Shown piece after piece: positions 35,781 through 44,500 of a stretch of 64,000 nucleotides of DNA. The stretch spans positions 124,001-188,000 of the forward strand of contig JAAZXB010000002.1 of assembly GCA_014240375.1 (NCBI GenBank). The letters run 5' to 3'. Every line of letters starts with the position of its first letter. Position 1 is the stretch's first letter. The notes beneath the pieces are model-generated. The model made no database searches. It saw nothing but the letters and a program-made list of their open reading frames with translations, and was not told the DNA's origin. The translations under genes and the position numbers were made by a program. Origin of the DNA: Planctomycetota bacterium. GTDB lineage: Bacteria; Planctomycetota; UBA8108; UBA1146.

Positions 35781-36758
35781 TCAATGATTGGATCTGCGAA
35801 TTCTCCACTGATCGATGGCCACCGCCAAGATGATGATGTGCCCGACGATCATGTGTTCGACGAAGTCTGGCCAGCCGGCCGCAGTGCAGCGATTACTCAG
35901 GACGGCCATCAGTAATGCTCCTGCCAACGTTCCACTGATCGAGCCCTGCCCACCGGAAAGACTGGCCCCTCCGATGACGACTGCGGCGATGACCTTGAGT
36001 TCAATTCCAACCGCAGCGGTCGAATCTCCCACGGTCAATCTTCCAAAGAGCATGACGCCTGCCAGCCCTGCCAGCAGTCCCGCGATGGCATAGATCACGA
36101 TCTTGGTTCGTTTGATCTGAACCCCGCACAGACGGGCAGTCAACTCGTTGGAGCCGATCGCCACGGTGTGACGTCCGAGAACGGTCCAGCGCAGCGCCAA
36201 CGCTCCCAGGATGGTGATGATCAGCAGCAGCCACACTGCAGGGGGGAGCCATTGTCCTTCGCTACCATTCTTGACCCAGTTGGCGATCCCATCGGTGGTG
36301 GAGATCCCTTGAGCATCTTCGGGTCGCACCGATCCATTGTTGGCGACCCACAGCGCCACCCCCCGGAAAAACCCCATCGTCCCGAGTGTTGCGATGAAGG
36401 GAGGAAGTCGCAGGCCGACGATGAGGATTCCGTTGTAAATTCCACACACCGCTCCAGTGGCCAGCGCAACAGTGATCGCTCCGATCGCTCCCCACCCGGC
36501 ATCTACCGCAAGGGCTGCACTGACTCCCGACAGGGCGATCACCGATCCCACCGACAGGTCGATCCCGGCGGAGATGATCACCCAGGTCATTCCGACTGCG
36601 GCCAGACCGACCACCACGGTATGGGTCGCCACTATTTGCCATGTCTTGAGAGTCATCGGCTGATCGGGGTACAGAATCCAGAAGACCAGGACCACCACCA
36701 GCACTCCGAGAAAGGGCGCCAAAGTGGCGAACCAGTGGCGTGGAATGGTGAACTTCAT
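35781..36758 (-). CDS. Sugar ABC transporter permease (RbsC-like)
   Basis: 325 residues with about nine or ten hydrophobic helices, typical of the ribose/xylose/rhamnose-type permeases. The conserved VGMTWVIISAGIDLSVGSVIALSGV and LPPFIATLGTMGFFRGVAL blocks and the C-terminal IAAVVIGGASLSGGQGSISGTLAGALLM are clear. The ATG at 36758 overlaps the stop of the ATPase gene (ATGA). It is the membrane pore of the import system formed with the two genes upstream. The sugar is probably L-fucose, L-rhamnose or a related sugar, judged only from neighbouring catabolic genes. Confidence 0.93.
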   Translation of the reverse strand: MKFTIPRHWFATLAPFLGVLVVVLVFWILYPDQPMTLKTWQIVATHTVVVGLAAVGMTWVIISAGIDLSVGSVIALSGVSAALAVDAGWGAIGAITVALATGAVCGIYNGILIVGLRLPPFIATLGTMGFFRGVALWVANNGSVRPEDAQGISTTDGIANWVKNGSEGQWLPPAVWLLLIITILGALALRWTVLGRHTVAIGSNELTARLCGVQIKRTKIVIYAIAGLLAGLAGVMLFGRLTVGDSTAAVGIELKVIAAVVIGGASLSGGQGSISGTLAGALLMAVLSNRCTAAGWPDFVEHMIVGHIIILAVAIDQWRIRRSNH

Positions 36759-38254
36759 GCCGCCTCTTCCCCCCCCACTGCGCATACCATCAAGGAATGC
36801 TCATCCCATTTCTCGACCTCACGAGGTTCTCCCAGAACCCCGCGGTGCATCACCTGAATCCGATCGCAAATGCCGAGCAACTCCTGCATCGATGAGGAAA
36901 CCACCAGCACCGCTTTTCCTGCAGCGGACATCTCGCTGATCCAGCGGAATACTTCCGTCTTCGATCCGACATCGATGCCACGGGTCGGTTCATCGAGTAG
37001 CACCGCATCGACATCGAGGTGCATCAGACGCGCCAGCGCCACCTTCTGCTGGTTTCCGCCGCTGAGTGTCCGTACTGGCTGATCGGGGCCCCGGGTTCGA
37101 ATCGAGAACCGATCGATCCACCACTCGACCTGGCTCCGTTCCTTCTTCAATCCAAGAAGTGAGAAGAAGGGGCGAGCCGAGGAGGAGCCGAGGGTCAGAT
37201 TGGTCGCCAGGGACAGATCGGTGGCCAGTCCTTCTTCCTTGCGATCTTCACTGGCAAGACCAATCCCTGACTCGATGCTACGGGTCGGATCGGGACGATG
37301 CGATCGCCCCGCAACCTGCACCGAGCCCGAATCGATGGGGTCGAGGCCATAGATTCCACGGAGCAGTTCCGATCGGCCAGAACCGATCAAGCCGGCGATG
37401 CCCAGCACCTCACCGCGATGCAAGGTGAGGTTTGCATGCTGGAGACCGGTTCGTGTCTTCAGATCGCTCACCTCGATCAAGGCGTCGCCTCGCTGGTGGG
37501 GAATCCGAGGGTACATCTCGTCGAGCTGACGACCGATCATGTGGCTGACCAGCTGCTCGGTAGTGGTCTCGGATATCCACCCTTCCCCCACCACTTCACC
37601 GTCGCGCAATACGGTCCAGCGATCAGCGATACGCTGCACTTCCTCGAGGAAGTGAGAGATGTAGACCACTGCCCGACCATCATCTCGCAAGCGACCGATC
37701 ACCTCGAACAGATGCTCAATATCCTGGGCACCAAGGCTGCTGGTCGGCTCGTCGAAAACGATGACAGGAGCGTCGTGAACCAGCGCCCGGGCGATTTCAA
37801 CCAGTTGACGCGCCGCAACGGATAGTTGTGAGACGGGAGTCGAAGGTTGGATTTCACTGCGGCCCAGCAGGGTCAGTGATGAAAGGACACGATCTCTCAT
37901 GCGGAAAGGAAGATACAATCCAGCGCTGCTCGGCTCCGCTCCCAGTAACAGGTTTTCCTCGACGGAGAGATCCTCCACCACGGCCAGTTCCTGGTGGACC
38001 ATCGCGATGCCACCATCTCTGGCCTGCTGGGGATTGGCCGGCGAGAACAGTTCTCCCGAGATCCGGATGGTGCCCGAGTCGGGGGTCTCGACACCGCTGA
38101 GGATCCGCATCAGTGTCGACTTTCCCGCACCATTTTCACCGATCAGAGCGCGCACCTCGCCCGCCTCGACGCGAAGGTGGGCACCCGAGAGTGCCACTGT
38201 CGCCCCGAAGGCCTTATCGACCGCCGTCATCTCCAGTAGTGGAGGTTGCGTCAC
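36755..38254 (-). CDS. Sugar ABC transporter ATP-binding protein (RbsA-like, two ATPase domains)
   Basis: 499 residues with two ATPase halves. The first has Walker A GENGAGKSTLMR, the signature region SVAARQLVEIARAL (degenerate) and Walker B VIVFDEPTSSL. The second has a degenerate Walker A GLIGSGRSELLRG, a full signature LSGGNQQKVALARL and Walker B AVLLDEPTRGIDVG. This asymmetry is normal for the RbsA/XylG/MglA type. The GTG at 38254 overlaps the stop of the binding-protein gene (GTGA). It drives import through the permease encoded next. Confidence 0.95.
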   Translation of the reverse strand: MTQPPLLEMTAVDKAFGATVALSGAHLRVEAGEVRALIGENGAGKSTLMRILSGVETPDSGTIRISGELFSPANPQQARDGGIAMVHQELAVVEDLSVEENLLLGAEPSSAGLYLPFRMRDRVLSSLTLLGRSEIQPSTPVSQLSVAARQLVEIARALVHDAPVIVFDEPTSSLGAQDIEHLFEVIGRLRDDGRAVVYISHFLEEVQRIADRWTVLRDGEVVGEGWISETTTEQLVSHMIGRQLDEMYPRIPHQRGDALIEVSDLKTRTGLQHANLTLHRGEVLGIAGLIGSGRSELLRGIYGLDPIDSGSVQVAGRSHRPDPTRSIESGIGLASEDRKEEGLATDLSLATNLTLGSSSARPFFSLLGLKKERSQVEWWIDRFSIRTRGPDQPVRTLSGGNQQKVALARLMHLDVDAVLLDEPTRGIDVGSKTEVFRWISEMSAAGKAVLVVSSSMQELLGICDRIQVMHRGVLGEPREVEKWDEHSLMVCAVGGEEAA

Positions 38255-39246
38255 TCGCCGAGATACTTCTTCAGGGGAGGAGTGAGCAGATCGACGATCT
38301 GTGGTTCATCGATGTTTTCACCGGTGACCAGTTTGGCACCGGTATCGACCAGCGTCTCGACCTTTTCACCGCGTAGAACCGCCAATGCAGTCTTGACTCC
38401 CAGTTCCCCCATCGCGACAGGATCTTGTACCACCAATCCATGGATCTCGCCGGCGCGCATTCCCTCGACGAGGCCGTCGCTGGCATCGAACCCGACCAGG
38501 AACACCTTTCCCGCCATCGCCCTGGCCCTCAAAGCGAGCAACATTCCAAAGGTAGCAGATTCGTTGGAGCAGAAGATTCCGGCATAGTCGCTATCGGCCT
38601 CGAGCAAGTTCTCTGCGGCCTGGCGTGCACTCTCCCTTGTCGATCCGGCGTAGCGCCCAGGATCGACCACTTCGATCGCTTCGAAACTCTCGAGAGCCTC
38701 GACAAATCCCTGCTCCCGCTGGGTGGTACTGCCCGAGCCTTGCTGATATCTCAACACCAGTACTCGCCCCTTCCCCCCGGTCAACTCGGCGATGCGGCGA
38801 CCGGCGATCCTGCCACCCTCAACATTGTCGGTAGCGATGTAGGAAGCGTAGTCGGTTCCGGCCACTCCCTGGACCCCGCTGTCGATGACGATGACAGGGG
38901 TGCCCCCCTGATTCGCAACAGAGATGGGAGAAGCCAGGGCTCGATCATCGGCGGGAGCGATGACGATGGCACTGATCCCCGAAGCGACGAAATTCTGCAC
39001 CAGATCGACCTGCTGGCTCTTGTCATTTTCCCGTTCTGGACCGCGCCATACCACCTCGAAGCCGCCCACCTCCTGGCGCGCCTTTTCGGCACCCGCATGG
39101 ATCGATTTCCAGAACTCGTGGCTGGTTCCCTTGGGGATCACTGCGATCTTGGGGGTCGAACTGGTCACTCCCGAGGTACAGCCGGTCCCCAGAAGAAGCA
39201 GCAGTAAGATCCACGAATATCTGCATGGAAGTTGTCGAACACTCAT
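38251..39246 (-). CDS. Sugar ABC transporter substrate-binding lipoprotein
   Basis: 331 residues from the ATG at 39246 (GAGGAG site); the much longer open frame upstream has no start signal. A signal of the lipoprotein type ends LLLLLLGTGC, with Cys at residue 23. The rest is a periplasmic-binding-protein type 1 (RbsB-like) fold: KIAVIPKGTSHEFWKSIHAG, ISAIVIAPADDRALASPI, TPVIVIDSG, and GFDASDGLVEGMRAGEIHGL. It captures the sugar and heads the operon. It is divergent from the SDR gene with a 144-bp shared promoter region. Confidence 0.93.
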   Translation of the reverse strand: MSVRQLPCRYSWILLLLLLGTGCTSGVTSSTPKIAVIPKGTSHEFWKSIHAGAEKARQEVGGFEVVWRGPERENDKSQQVDLVQNFVASGISAIVIAPADDRALASPISVANQGGTPVIVIDSGVQGVAGTDYASYIATDNVEGGRIAGRRIAELTGGKGRVLVLRYQQGSGSTTQREQGFVEALESFEAIEVVDPGRYAGSTRESARQAAENLLEADSDYAGIFCSNESATFGMLLALRARAMAGKVFLVGFDASDGLVEGMRAGEIHGLVVQDPVAMGELGVKTALAVLRGEKVETLVDTGAKLVTGENIDEPQIVDLLTPPLKKYLGE

Positions 39247-39390
39247 CCTTGGCTCCTCACTGAAGGGCTGATCTGCTCTTCCCGAGTATCCTGCCCCAGC
39301 ACGGCTCCCGGTCAAGGTGGGCCCGCTCCCCGAGGGGGAAGATGCATGATATCCTCCTCGCTTCGAAGAATCGTGGAGAAGGGAGACAAG

Positions 39391-40170
39391 ATGGCACTCG
39401 AGGGTCGCCTGACCGACAAGATTGCGGTCATCACAGGAGCAGGATCTGGTATCGGACTCGCCATTGCGGGCCGATTTGCGGAACAGGGTGCTCGGATCGC
39501 CCTGCTCGACATCGATGCCGAGAGCCTGGAAGCCGCACGGCAGCACTTCTCCAGTGCCGGGATCGTCGTCGAGACGATGGTCTGTGATGTAGCGCAGAAA
39601 GACTCGGTGGCTGAGGCATTTCGAAGGGTCGATGACACCCTCGGCAGCACGCAGATTCTCGTCAACAACGCCGGCATTGCCCATGTTGGAAATGTCCTCA
39701 ACACCGAAGAGGAAGACCTGGATCGGCTCTATGCGGTCAACATCAAAGGTGTCGCATTCTGTGCTCGAGAAGCGGTTTCCCGCATGCTCGAGAGATCGGG
39801 GGGAGTGATTCTCAATCTCGCCTCCATCGCCAGTCACATCGGGCTGGAGGATCGTTTCGCCTACTCGATGACCAAGGGAGCGGTGTTCACCATGACTCGC
39901 TCCATCGCGACCGACTACATGAAGCAAGGAATCCGCTGCAATTGCGTGGCACCTGCAAGGGTGCACACTCCCTTTGTCGACGGATTCATCCAGGACAACT
40001 ATCCCGGCCAGGAAAAAGAAAAGTTCGAGGAGTTGTCTCAGTACCAACCGATGGGCCGTATGGCCCGACCAGAGGAGGTCGCGGATCTCGCGCTCTTTCT
40101 CTGCAGTGATGAATCCGCCTTCATCACGGGGCATTCGTTTCCCGTCGATGGCGGCGTGATGGTGATCTAG
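39391..40170 (+). CDS. Short-chain dehydrogenase, probable 2-keto-3-deoxy-L-fuconate dehydrogenase-like
   Basis: 259 residues; ATG at 39391 follows AAGGGAGA. The NAD-binding TGAGSGIGLAIAGRFAEQG, the NNAGIAHVG block and the catalytic Tyr/Lys pair in YSMTKGAVFTMTRSI are intact, with NLASIASH supplying the Ser. General SDR activity is certain. The specific assignment rests on context: it is followed after 8 bp by an FAH-family hydrolase and is divergent from a sugar transporter, as in non-phosphorylative L-fucose/L-rhamnose pathways, where the SDR oxidises a 2-keto-3-deoxy acid. Other SDR substrates are possible. Confidence 0.85.
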   Translation: MALEGRLTDKIAVITGAGSGIGLAIAGRFAEQGARIALLDIDAESLEAARQHFSSAGIVVETMVCDVAQKDSVAEAFRRVDDTLGSTQILVNNAGIAHVGNVLNTEEEDLDRLYAVNIKGVAFCAREAVSRMLERSGGVILNLASIASHIGLEDRFAYSMTKGAVFTMTRSIATDYMKQGIRCNCVAPARVHTPFVDGFIQDNYPGQEKEKFEELSQYQPMGRMARPEEVADLALFLCSDESAFITGHSFPVDGGVMVI

Positions 40171-40178
40171 GAGGATCG

Positions 40179-41036
40179 ATGAAACTGTTTAGATTTGGAA
40201 AACCTGGCGATGAAACTCCTGGAGCAGTACTCCCGGATGGCACTCGGATCGACTGCTCCGCCTTTGGCGAGGACTGGAATGAGCAGTTCTTCGGCTCGGG
40301 TGGATTGTCACGACTCGCCTCCTGGATCGAACGGGATGGCCCCACTGCTCCCCGAGTGGCGGATGATGTTCGGCTGGGCGCACCCATCTGCCGCCCCAGC
40401 AAGATCGTCTGTATCGGTCTCAACTACCGCGATCACGCCGCAGAGACGGGAGCAGAACTGCCGGCAGAACCGGTGATCTTCTTCAAGTCCACCACTGCCA
40501 TCGTCGGACCCGATGACGATGTCATTCTCCCTCCCGAGAGCAAAAAATCGGACTGGGAAGTGGAGCTGGCCGTGGTGGTGGGTGCCACCCTCAGCCATGC
40601 AGACCGCCACACAGCGGCCAACAGCATCGCCGGATACTGCCTTCACAATGATCTCTCGGAGCGGGAGTTCCAGCTGGAGAGGTGTGGTCAGTGGGTCAAG
40701 GGCAAGTCGTGCAACACCTTCGCACCTCTCGGCCCCGAACTGGTCACTCCAGATGAACTGCCCGACCCGCTACACCTCGACATGGGACTGAAGGTCAATG
40801 GCGAGCCATTACAAAAATCCAACACCAGAGAACTCCACTTCGATGTAGCGGCGATCCTCTCGAGCGTCAGTCAGTACATGACCCTACTCCCCGGGGATGT
40901 GATCTCTACCGGTACACCTGCAGGAGTGGGGCTGGGTCTCGACCCTCCTCGGTTCCTCAAGGCCGGAGATGTGATGGAGCTCTTCATCGAAGGGCTGGGA
41001 ACTCAGCGCCAGGAGGTGCGCGCTTTCGGCCAGTGA
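40179..41036 (+). CDS. FAH-family hydrolase, probable 2,4-diketo-3-deoxy-L-fuconate hydrolase
   Basis: 285 residues; ATG follows AGGAGGATCG. The fumarylacetoacetate-hydrolase fold is shown by KIVCIGLNYRDHAAETG, EPVIFFKSTTAIVGPDDDV, DWEVELAVVVG (metal-binding Glu), YCLHNDLSEREFQ, KSCNTFAPLGPELVT and PGDVISTGTPAGVGLG. Enzymes of this group cut 2,4-diketo-3-deoxy sugar acids to pyruvate and a small acid (lactate or glycolate) in L-fucose/L-rhamnose breakdown. That substrate is inferred from the adjacent SDR and transporter genes; the family also contains many acylpyruvate hydrolases. Confidence 0.88.
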   Translation: MKLFRFGKPGDETPGAVLPDGTRIDCSAFGEDWNEQFFGSGGLSRLASWIERDGPTAPRVADDVRLGAPICRPSKIVCIGLNYRDHAAETGAELPAEPVIFFKSTTAIVGPDDDVILPPESKKSDWEVELAVVVGATLSHADRHTAANSIAGYCLHNDLSEREFQLERCGQWVKGKSCNTFAPLGPELVTPDELPDPLHLDMGLKVNGEPLQKSNTRELHFDVAAILSSVSQYMTLLPGDVISTGTPAGVGLGLDPPRFLKAGDVMELFIEGLGTQRQEVRAFGQ

Positions 41037-41150
41037 TGGTGGACGAGAAGTGGCGTGACGCTCATCCGAGAGCAGGCGAATGCTGGCAAGATCAACGGCA
41101 TCCTGTCTCCAGGAGATGGCCACCTCTTTCCTGGAGAACGGAGTCGGAAC

Positions 41151-41173
41151 CACGGTGAGTCGGAATCACCGTG
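41151..41173. terminator. Hairpin between convergent FAH and mutarotase genes
   Basis: Perfect inverted repeat CACGGTGA (41151-41158) and TCACCGTG (41166-41173) with a 7-base loop, one base from the stop of the mutarotase gene. No T-run follows on either strand, so it may act as an RNA end stabiliser or weak terminator. Confidence 0.45.
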
Positions 41174-41174
41174 A

Positions 41175-41504
41175 TCAATCCTGGTGAAAAACTTCCTCGA
41201 GGGTCAGCCACCACTCGTCGGGGGGGCGGCCATCCCTGGGCTTCTGCAGCGGCTCCATGATGTCCCACCATTCCCTCATACGAGGAGCCTCTGCGAGACA
41301 TTTCATCCTCGCCTGGAACTCATCGTCGGGAGCGTGGTATTCGAAGTAACCAAAGAGCTGGTCACCATCGATAAAGATCGAGTAATTGCGAATCCCCGCC
41401 GCTCGGATCGCCGATTCGATCTCGGGCCAGATCTTCTGATGAAAGCTACGGTATCTCTCGACCCCGGATGGATCGATGCCGATCACCTGACCAAAGCGTC
41501 GCAT
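41175..41504 (-). CDS. L-rhamnose mutarotase-like protein
   Basis: 109 residues, the usual size. RhaM-type mutarotases interconvert sugar anomers. Characteristic elements are the N-terminal RFGQVIGIDPSGVERYRSFH, the IRNYSIFIDGDQLFGYFEY core and the C-terminal MREWWDIMEPLQKP, ending in a Trp-containing segment. The ATG at 41504 lies nine bases after the stop of the large protease gene on the same strand, so both may share a transcript. Its function fits the fucose/rhamnose genes next door. Confidence 0.9.
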   Translation of the reverse strand: MRRFGQVIGIDPSGVERYRSFHQKIWPEIESAIRAAGIRNYSIFIDGDQLFGYFEYHAPDDEFQARMKCLAEAPRMREWWDIMEPLQKPRDGRPPDEWWLTLEEVFHQD

Positions 41505-41513
41505 CTGCCCCCA

Positions 41514-44500
41514 TCAATTACAGGAGTTGTACTGAGCACAATCCAGTGCGGTTCCTGCCGGATCGGGTCCACACGCCCCGCCGAAGGGTGCCGGCGGTGG
41601 AGGACCTCCCGAGAAGAGATACGAGAGCAGGTAAACCCCGTCAGCGATGTTGGAAAGTTCATCATCGTTGGTATCCGAGGCATCCATGCAGTTGATCGCT
41701 CCACCGAGGAACAGCGCATCGAGAACCGTGATCGCATCCGCCAGATTGATCAGTGAATCGTCATTGACATCGGAGCGCACGAAACCACCCACCCCTGGGA
41801 TGAGGGTGATGGTGCCATCCATCCCGACGGCACCGAGCGCAGCGGAGTTCACGACCACCACTACCTGAACCGGTGGAACTCCAAGGTTGCTCGAGATCGA
41901 CAAGGTGGTCAGCACATCTGTCGACGCTCCAGCGAGAGTTCCAGGAACGGTGTCGTAGCTGGCGATCGCCAGTTCGATGGCTGTTGCGAACTGGATGGTG
42001 CCAAGTCCCAGGAAACTGTAAACACAGCCCATCGTGAACCCATCGGTGAACAGATTCACATCGATGAAGTCTGGCCCGGTAGCGCCATTGAGCTGGTCGA
42101 TCACTGGCCCACCCGCCGCTGCCACCACCGTCAAGATCGAAGGATCATGCGCCGCACCGAAGGAGAAGCCCTGGGTCTCATTGGGGTATCCGGCATTCCC
42201 CGGATCTTCTTCGAGGGTGAAGGAAGCATCAAAACTGGCCACCCCTGTCGACTGCGAGAAGCCCACCGCCTGGTCGACGGCGCTGAGGATGAAGCCCGAA
42301 GGTGTCAGGGTCACGATCGCTCCGGTCGGAATCACACCCACTGCAGTCCCGGAATCGGTCGAGATGACCGCCTCCACCGGCGGGGATCCCAGCGATTCGG
42401 AGAAATCGAGTGGAGAGATCACCGTACCTGAAGTGGTATTGAAGACTCCCGGTAACGATTCGTAGTGGACCGAAGCCAGATCGGTATCGCTGATCATCTG
42501 AATCGTCTCGGCAAAGGTGAAGCTGTAAACACAGCCCACCGTGATGCCAGCGGGGTAGTTGGCCGAGTCGAAGAATTGCGGACCGGCTCCGCCATCGAGC
42601 AGGGCTACCGGTCCAGCCGGTGCCGCATCGACTGCGGCGAACAGATCAGGATTGTGTGCCAGACCGAAAGAGAAGCCGGCAGTATTGGTCGGGTACCCCG
42701 GGTGATCGGTAAACTCGCGCCCGGTGATGGTCGTTTCGAACTGAACTCCGGCAGCGCTGTAACCGGCGCTGACATTCTGAGCCACCAGGCTGAACCCGGC
42801 AGTCTGACTGACCGTCACGATGCAAGTCACCTCGGGGGCTTGCTGGCTGCCTCCACAGACTCCAGTCACTCCGTAGATATGATCACCGAGGGCGGCGGAT
42901 CCATCGGTGAACCCGGTTGCAGAGCCGGCCAGGGTCTGGATCAGCAGTCCATCTCTACGCACCGCGATCTCGCTGTAAGTCTCTCCATTGACCCATGAGA
43001 GGTTCACATTGGAACCGCTTCCCTGGCCACAACTCAGTGAGCCTACCGCATCACAGACGCAATCGGGGTCTCCGATACAATCGGGATCCTCGCAGTCGGT
43101 CAGCCCATCCAGGTCGTCATCGACTCCATTGGAGCAGTTCTCGGGAGGGGGCGGAGCAGTGGCAGACTCGATCTCCAGTATCCCTGTTCCGCTGGCGGTT
43201 TGATTCCACCCACCCACTCGTATGAGATACAGAACTCCGCTGGTCATCGACATCTGGACCAGGCTACTGAATCCTGGGCAACCGGGGCCATCCCCGTTAC
43301 AGGCGACCTGGGTCAGGGCTCCGCAATCGCCCTGATAGATGACGATGTCAGAATCGAAGTCGATGGTGCCACAGGTGGAAATTGTGTAATCGCCACTCAG
43401 GTCCGGAGTGAACTCAAACCAGACATCACTGGTCATCTCGCCGAGAAAACTGCCGGGACAACTGTTGGAGTCGTAAGGGTCAGCACTCTGGGTCGCAGTG
43501 GTGGTATCGAGCGTGTTCGATCCGAAAACGGCGACCGCAGCGGAGACACATTCATCTCCCGGAGCCACCGGTACGCAAGCGGGATCGGTGACACAATCGA
43601 GATCCTCGCAATCGACCAGACCATCGCCATCATCATCGACACCGTTACTGCAGTTCTCGACCGGTCCCGACGGGGTGAGATCGAGCAGCAATGCGCCGGG
43701 TCCCGGATCTCCATTGCCCGGATGCGGGGTGCCCCAGGCACCGACACGGAACCAGTAGGTCTCCCCAGCTGTGACGCTAGCGGTCAATTCCGACCAGTAC
43801 TGCTGACACGCGGTCGAAGGGTTCTGACTCACATCTCCATTACAGGCGACCAGGATCAGCGAGTTACAAGACCCCGCGTACATCACCAGGTCGGAGTCAA
43901 AACTGCCCGGCTGACAGGTCGAAACGAACAAGTTTCCTGACTGGTCCGGAGTGTAGGTGAACCAGATATCTCCGATCATCGACCCGAGACCATCGCCGCA
44001 CAAAGCCGGAGTGGGAATCGGATCGGTTCCTGTGGTCGCACCGGTGCTGTCGAAGGGATTCTCACCCAGCACCGCCGCTTCAGCAGAGACGCACTCGTCC
44101 CCCGCAGGAGGAGGAACACAGGCGGGTGCCGCGGCGCAATCGGGATCCTCGCAATCGATCCACCCGTCGCCATCGTCATCGACGCCGTTGGTGCAGTTCT
44201 CCACCGCTCCTCCGCCGCCGCCAACAAACCCGACATCCAGTTGCCCGGTGCCGGTGGTTCCGTCACTCCAGGAGGCGACACGGATCTGGTAGGTCAATCC
44301 ACCACTGACCGGAATGTTTTCGATGAGGGATGTAAATGTGGAACAGCCCCCGGTATCTCCGTTGCAGGCGATCTGGGTCAAGGACCCACAATTCCCGCTG
44401 TAAACCAGTACATCGGTATCCCAGTTGGCGATGTCACAGGTACTGACCGTGAGCAATCCATCTTCAGGTGGCACGTAGGAGTACCAGATGTCATTCCCGA

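Noticed and set aside
39247-40134. Upstream extension of the sugar-binding protein frame
   Set aside because: It runs antisense through the SDR gene; the ATG at 39246 has a ribosome site and begins the lipoprotein signal.
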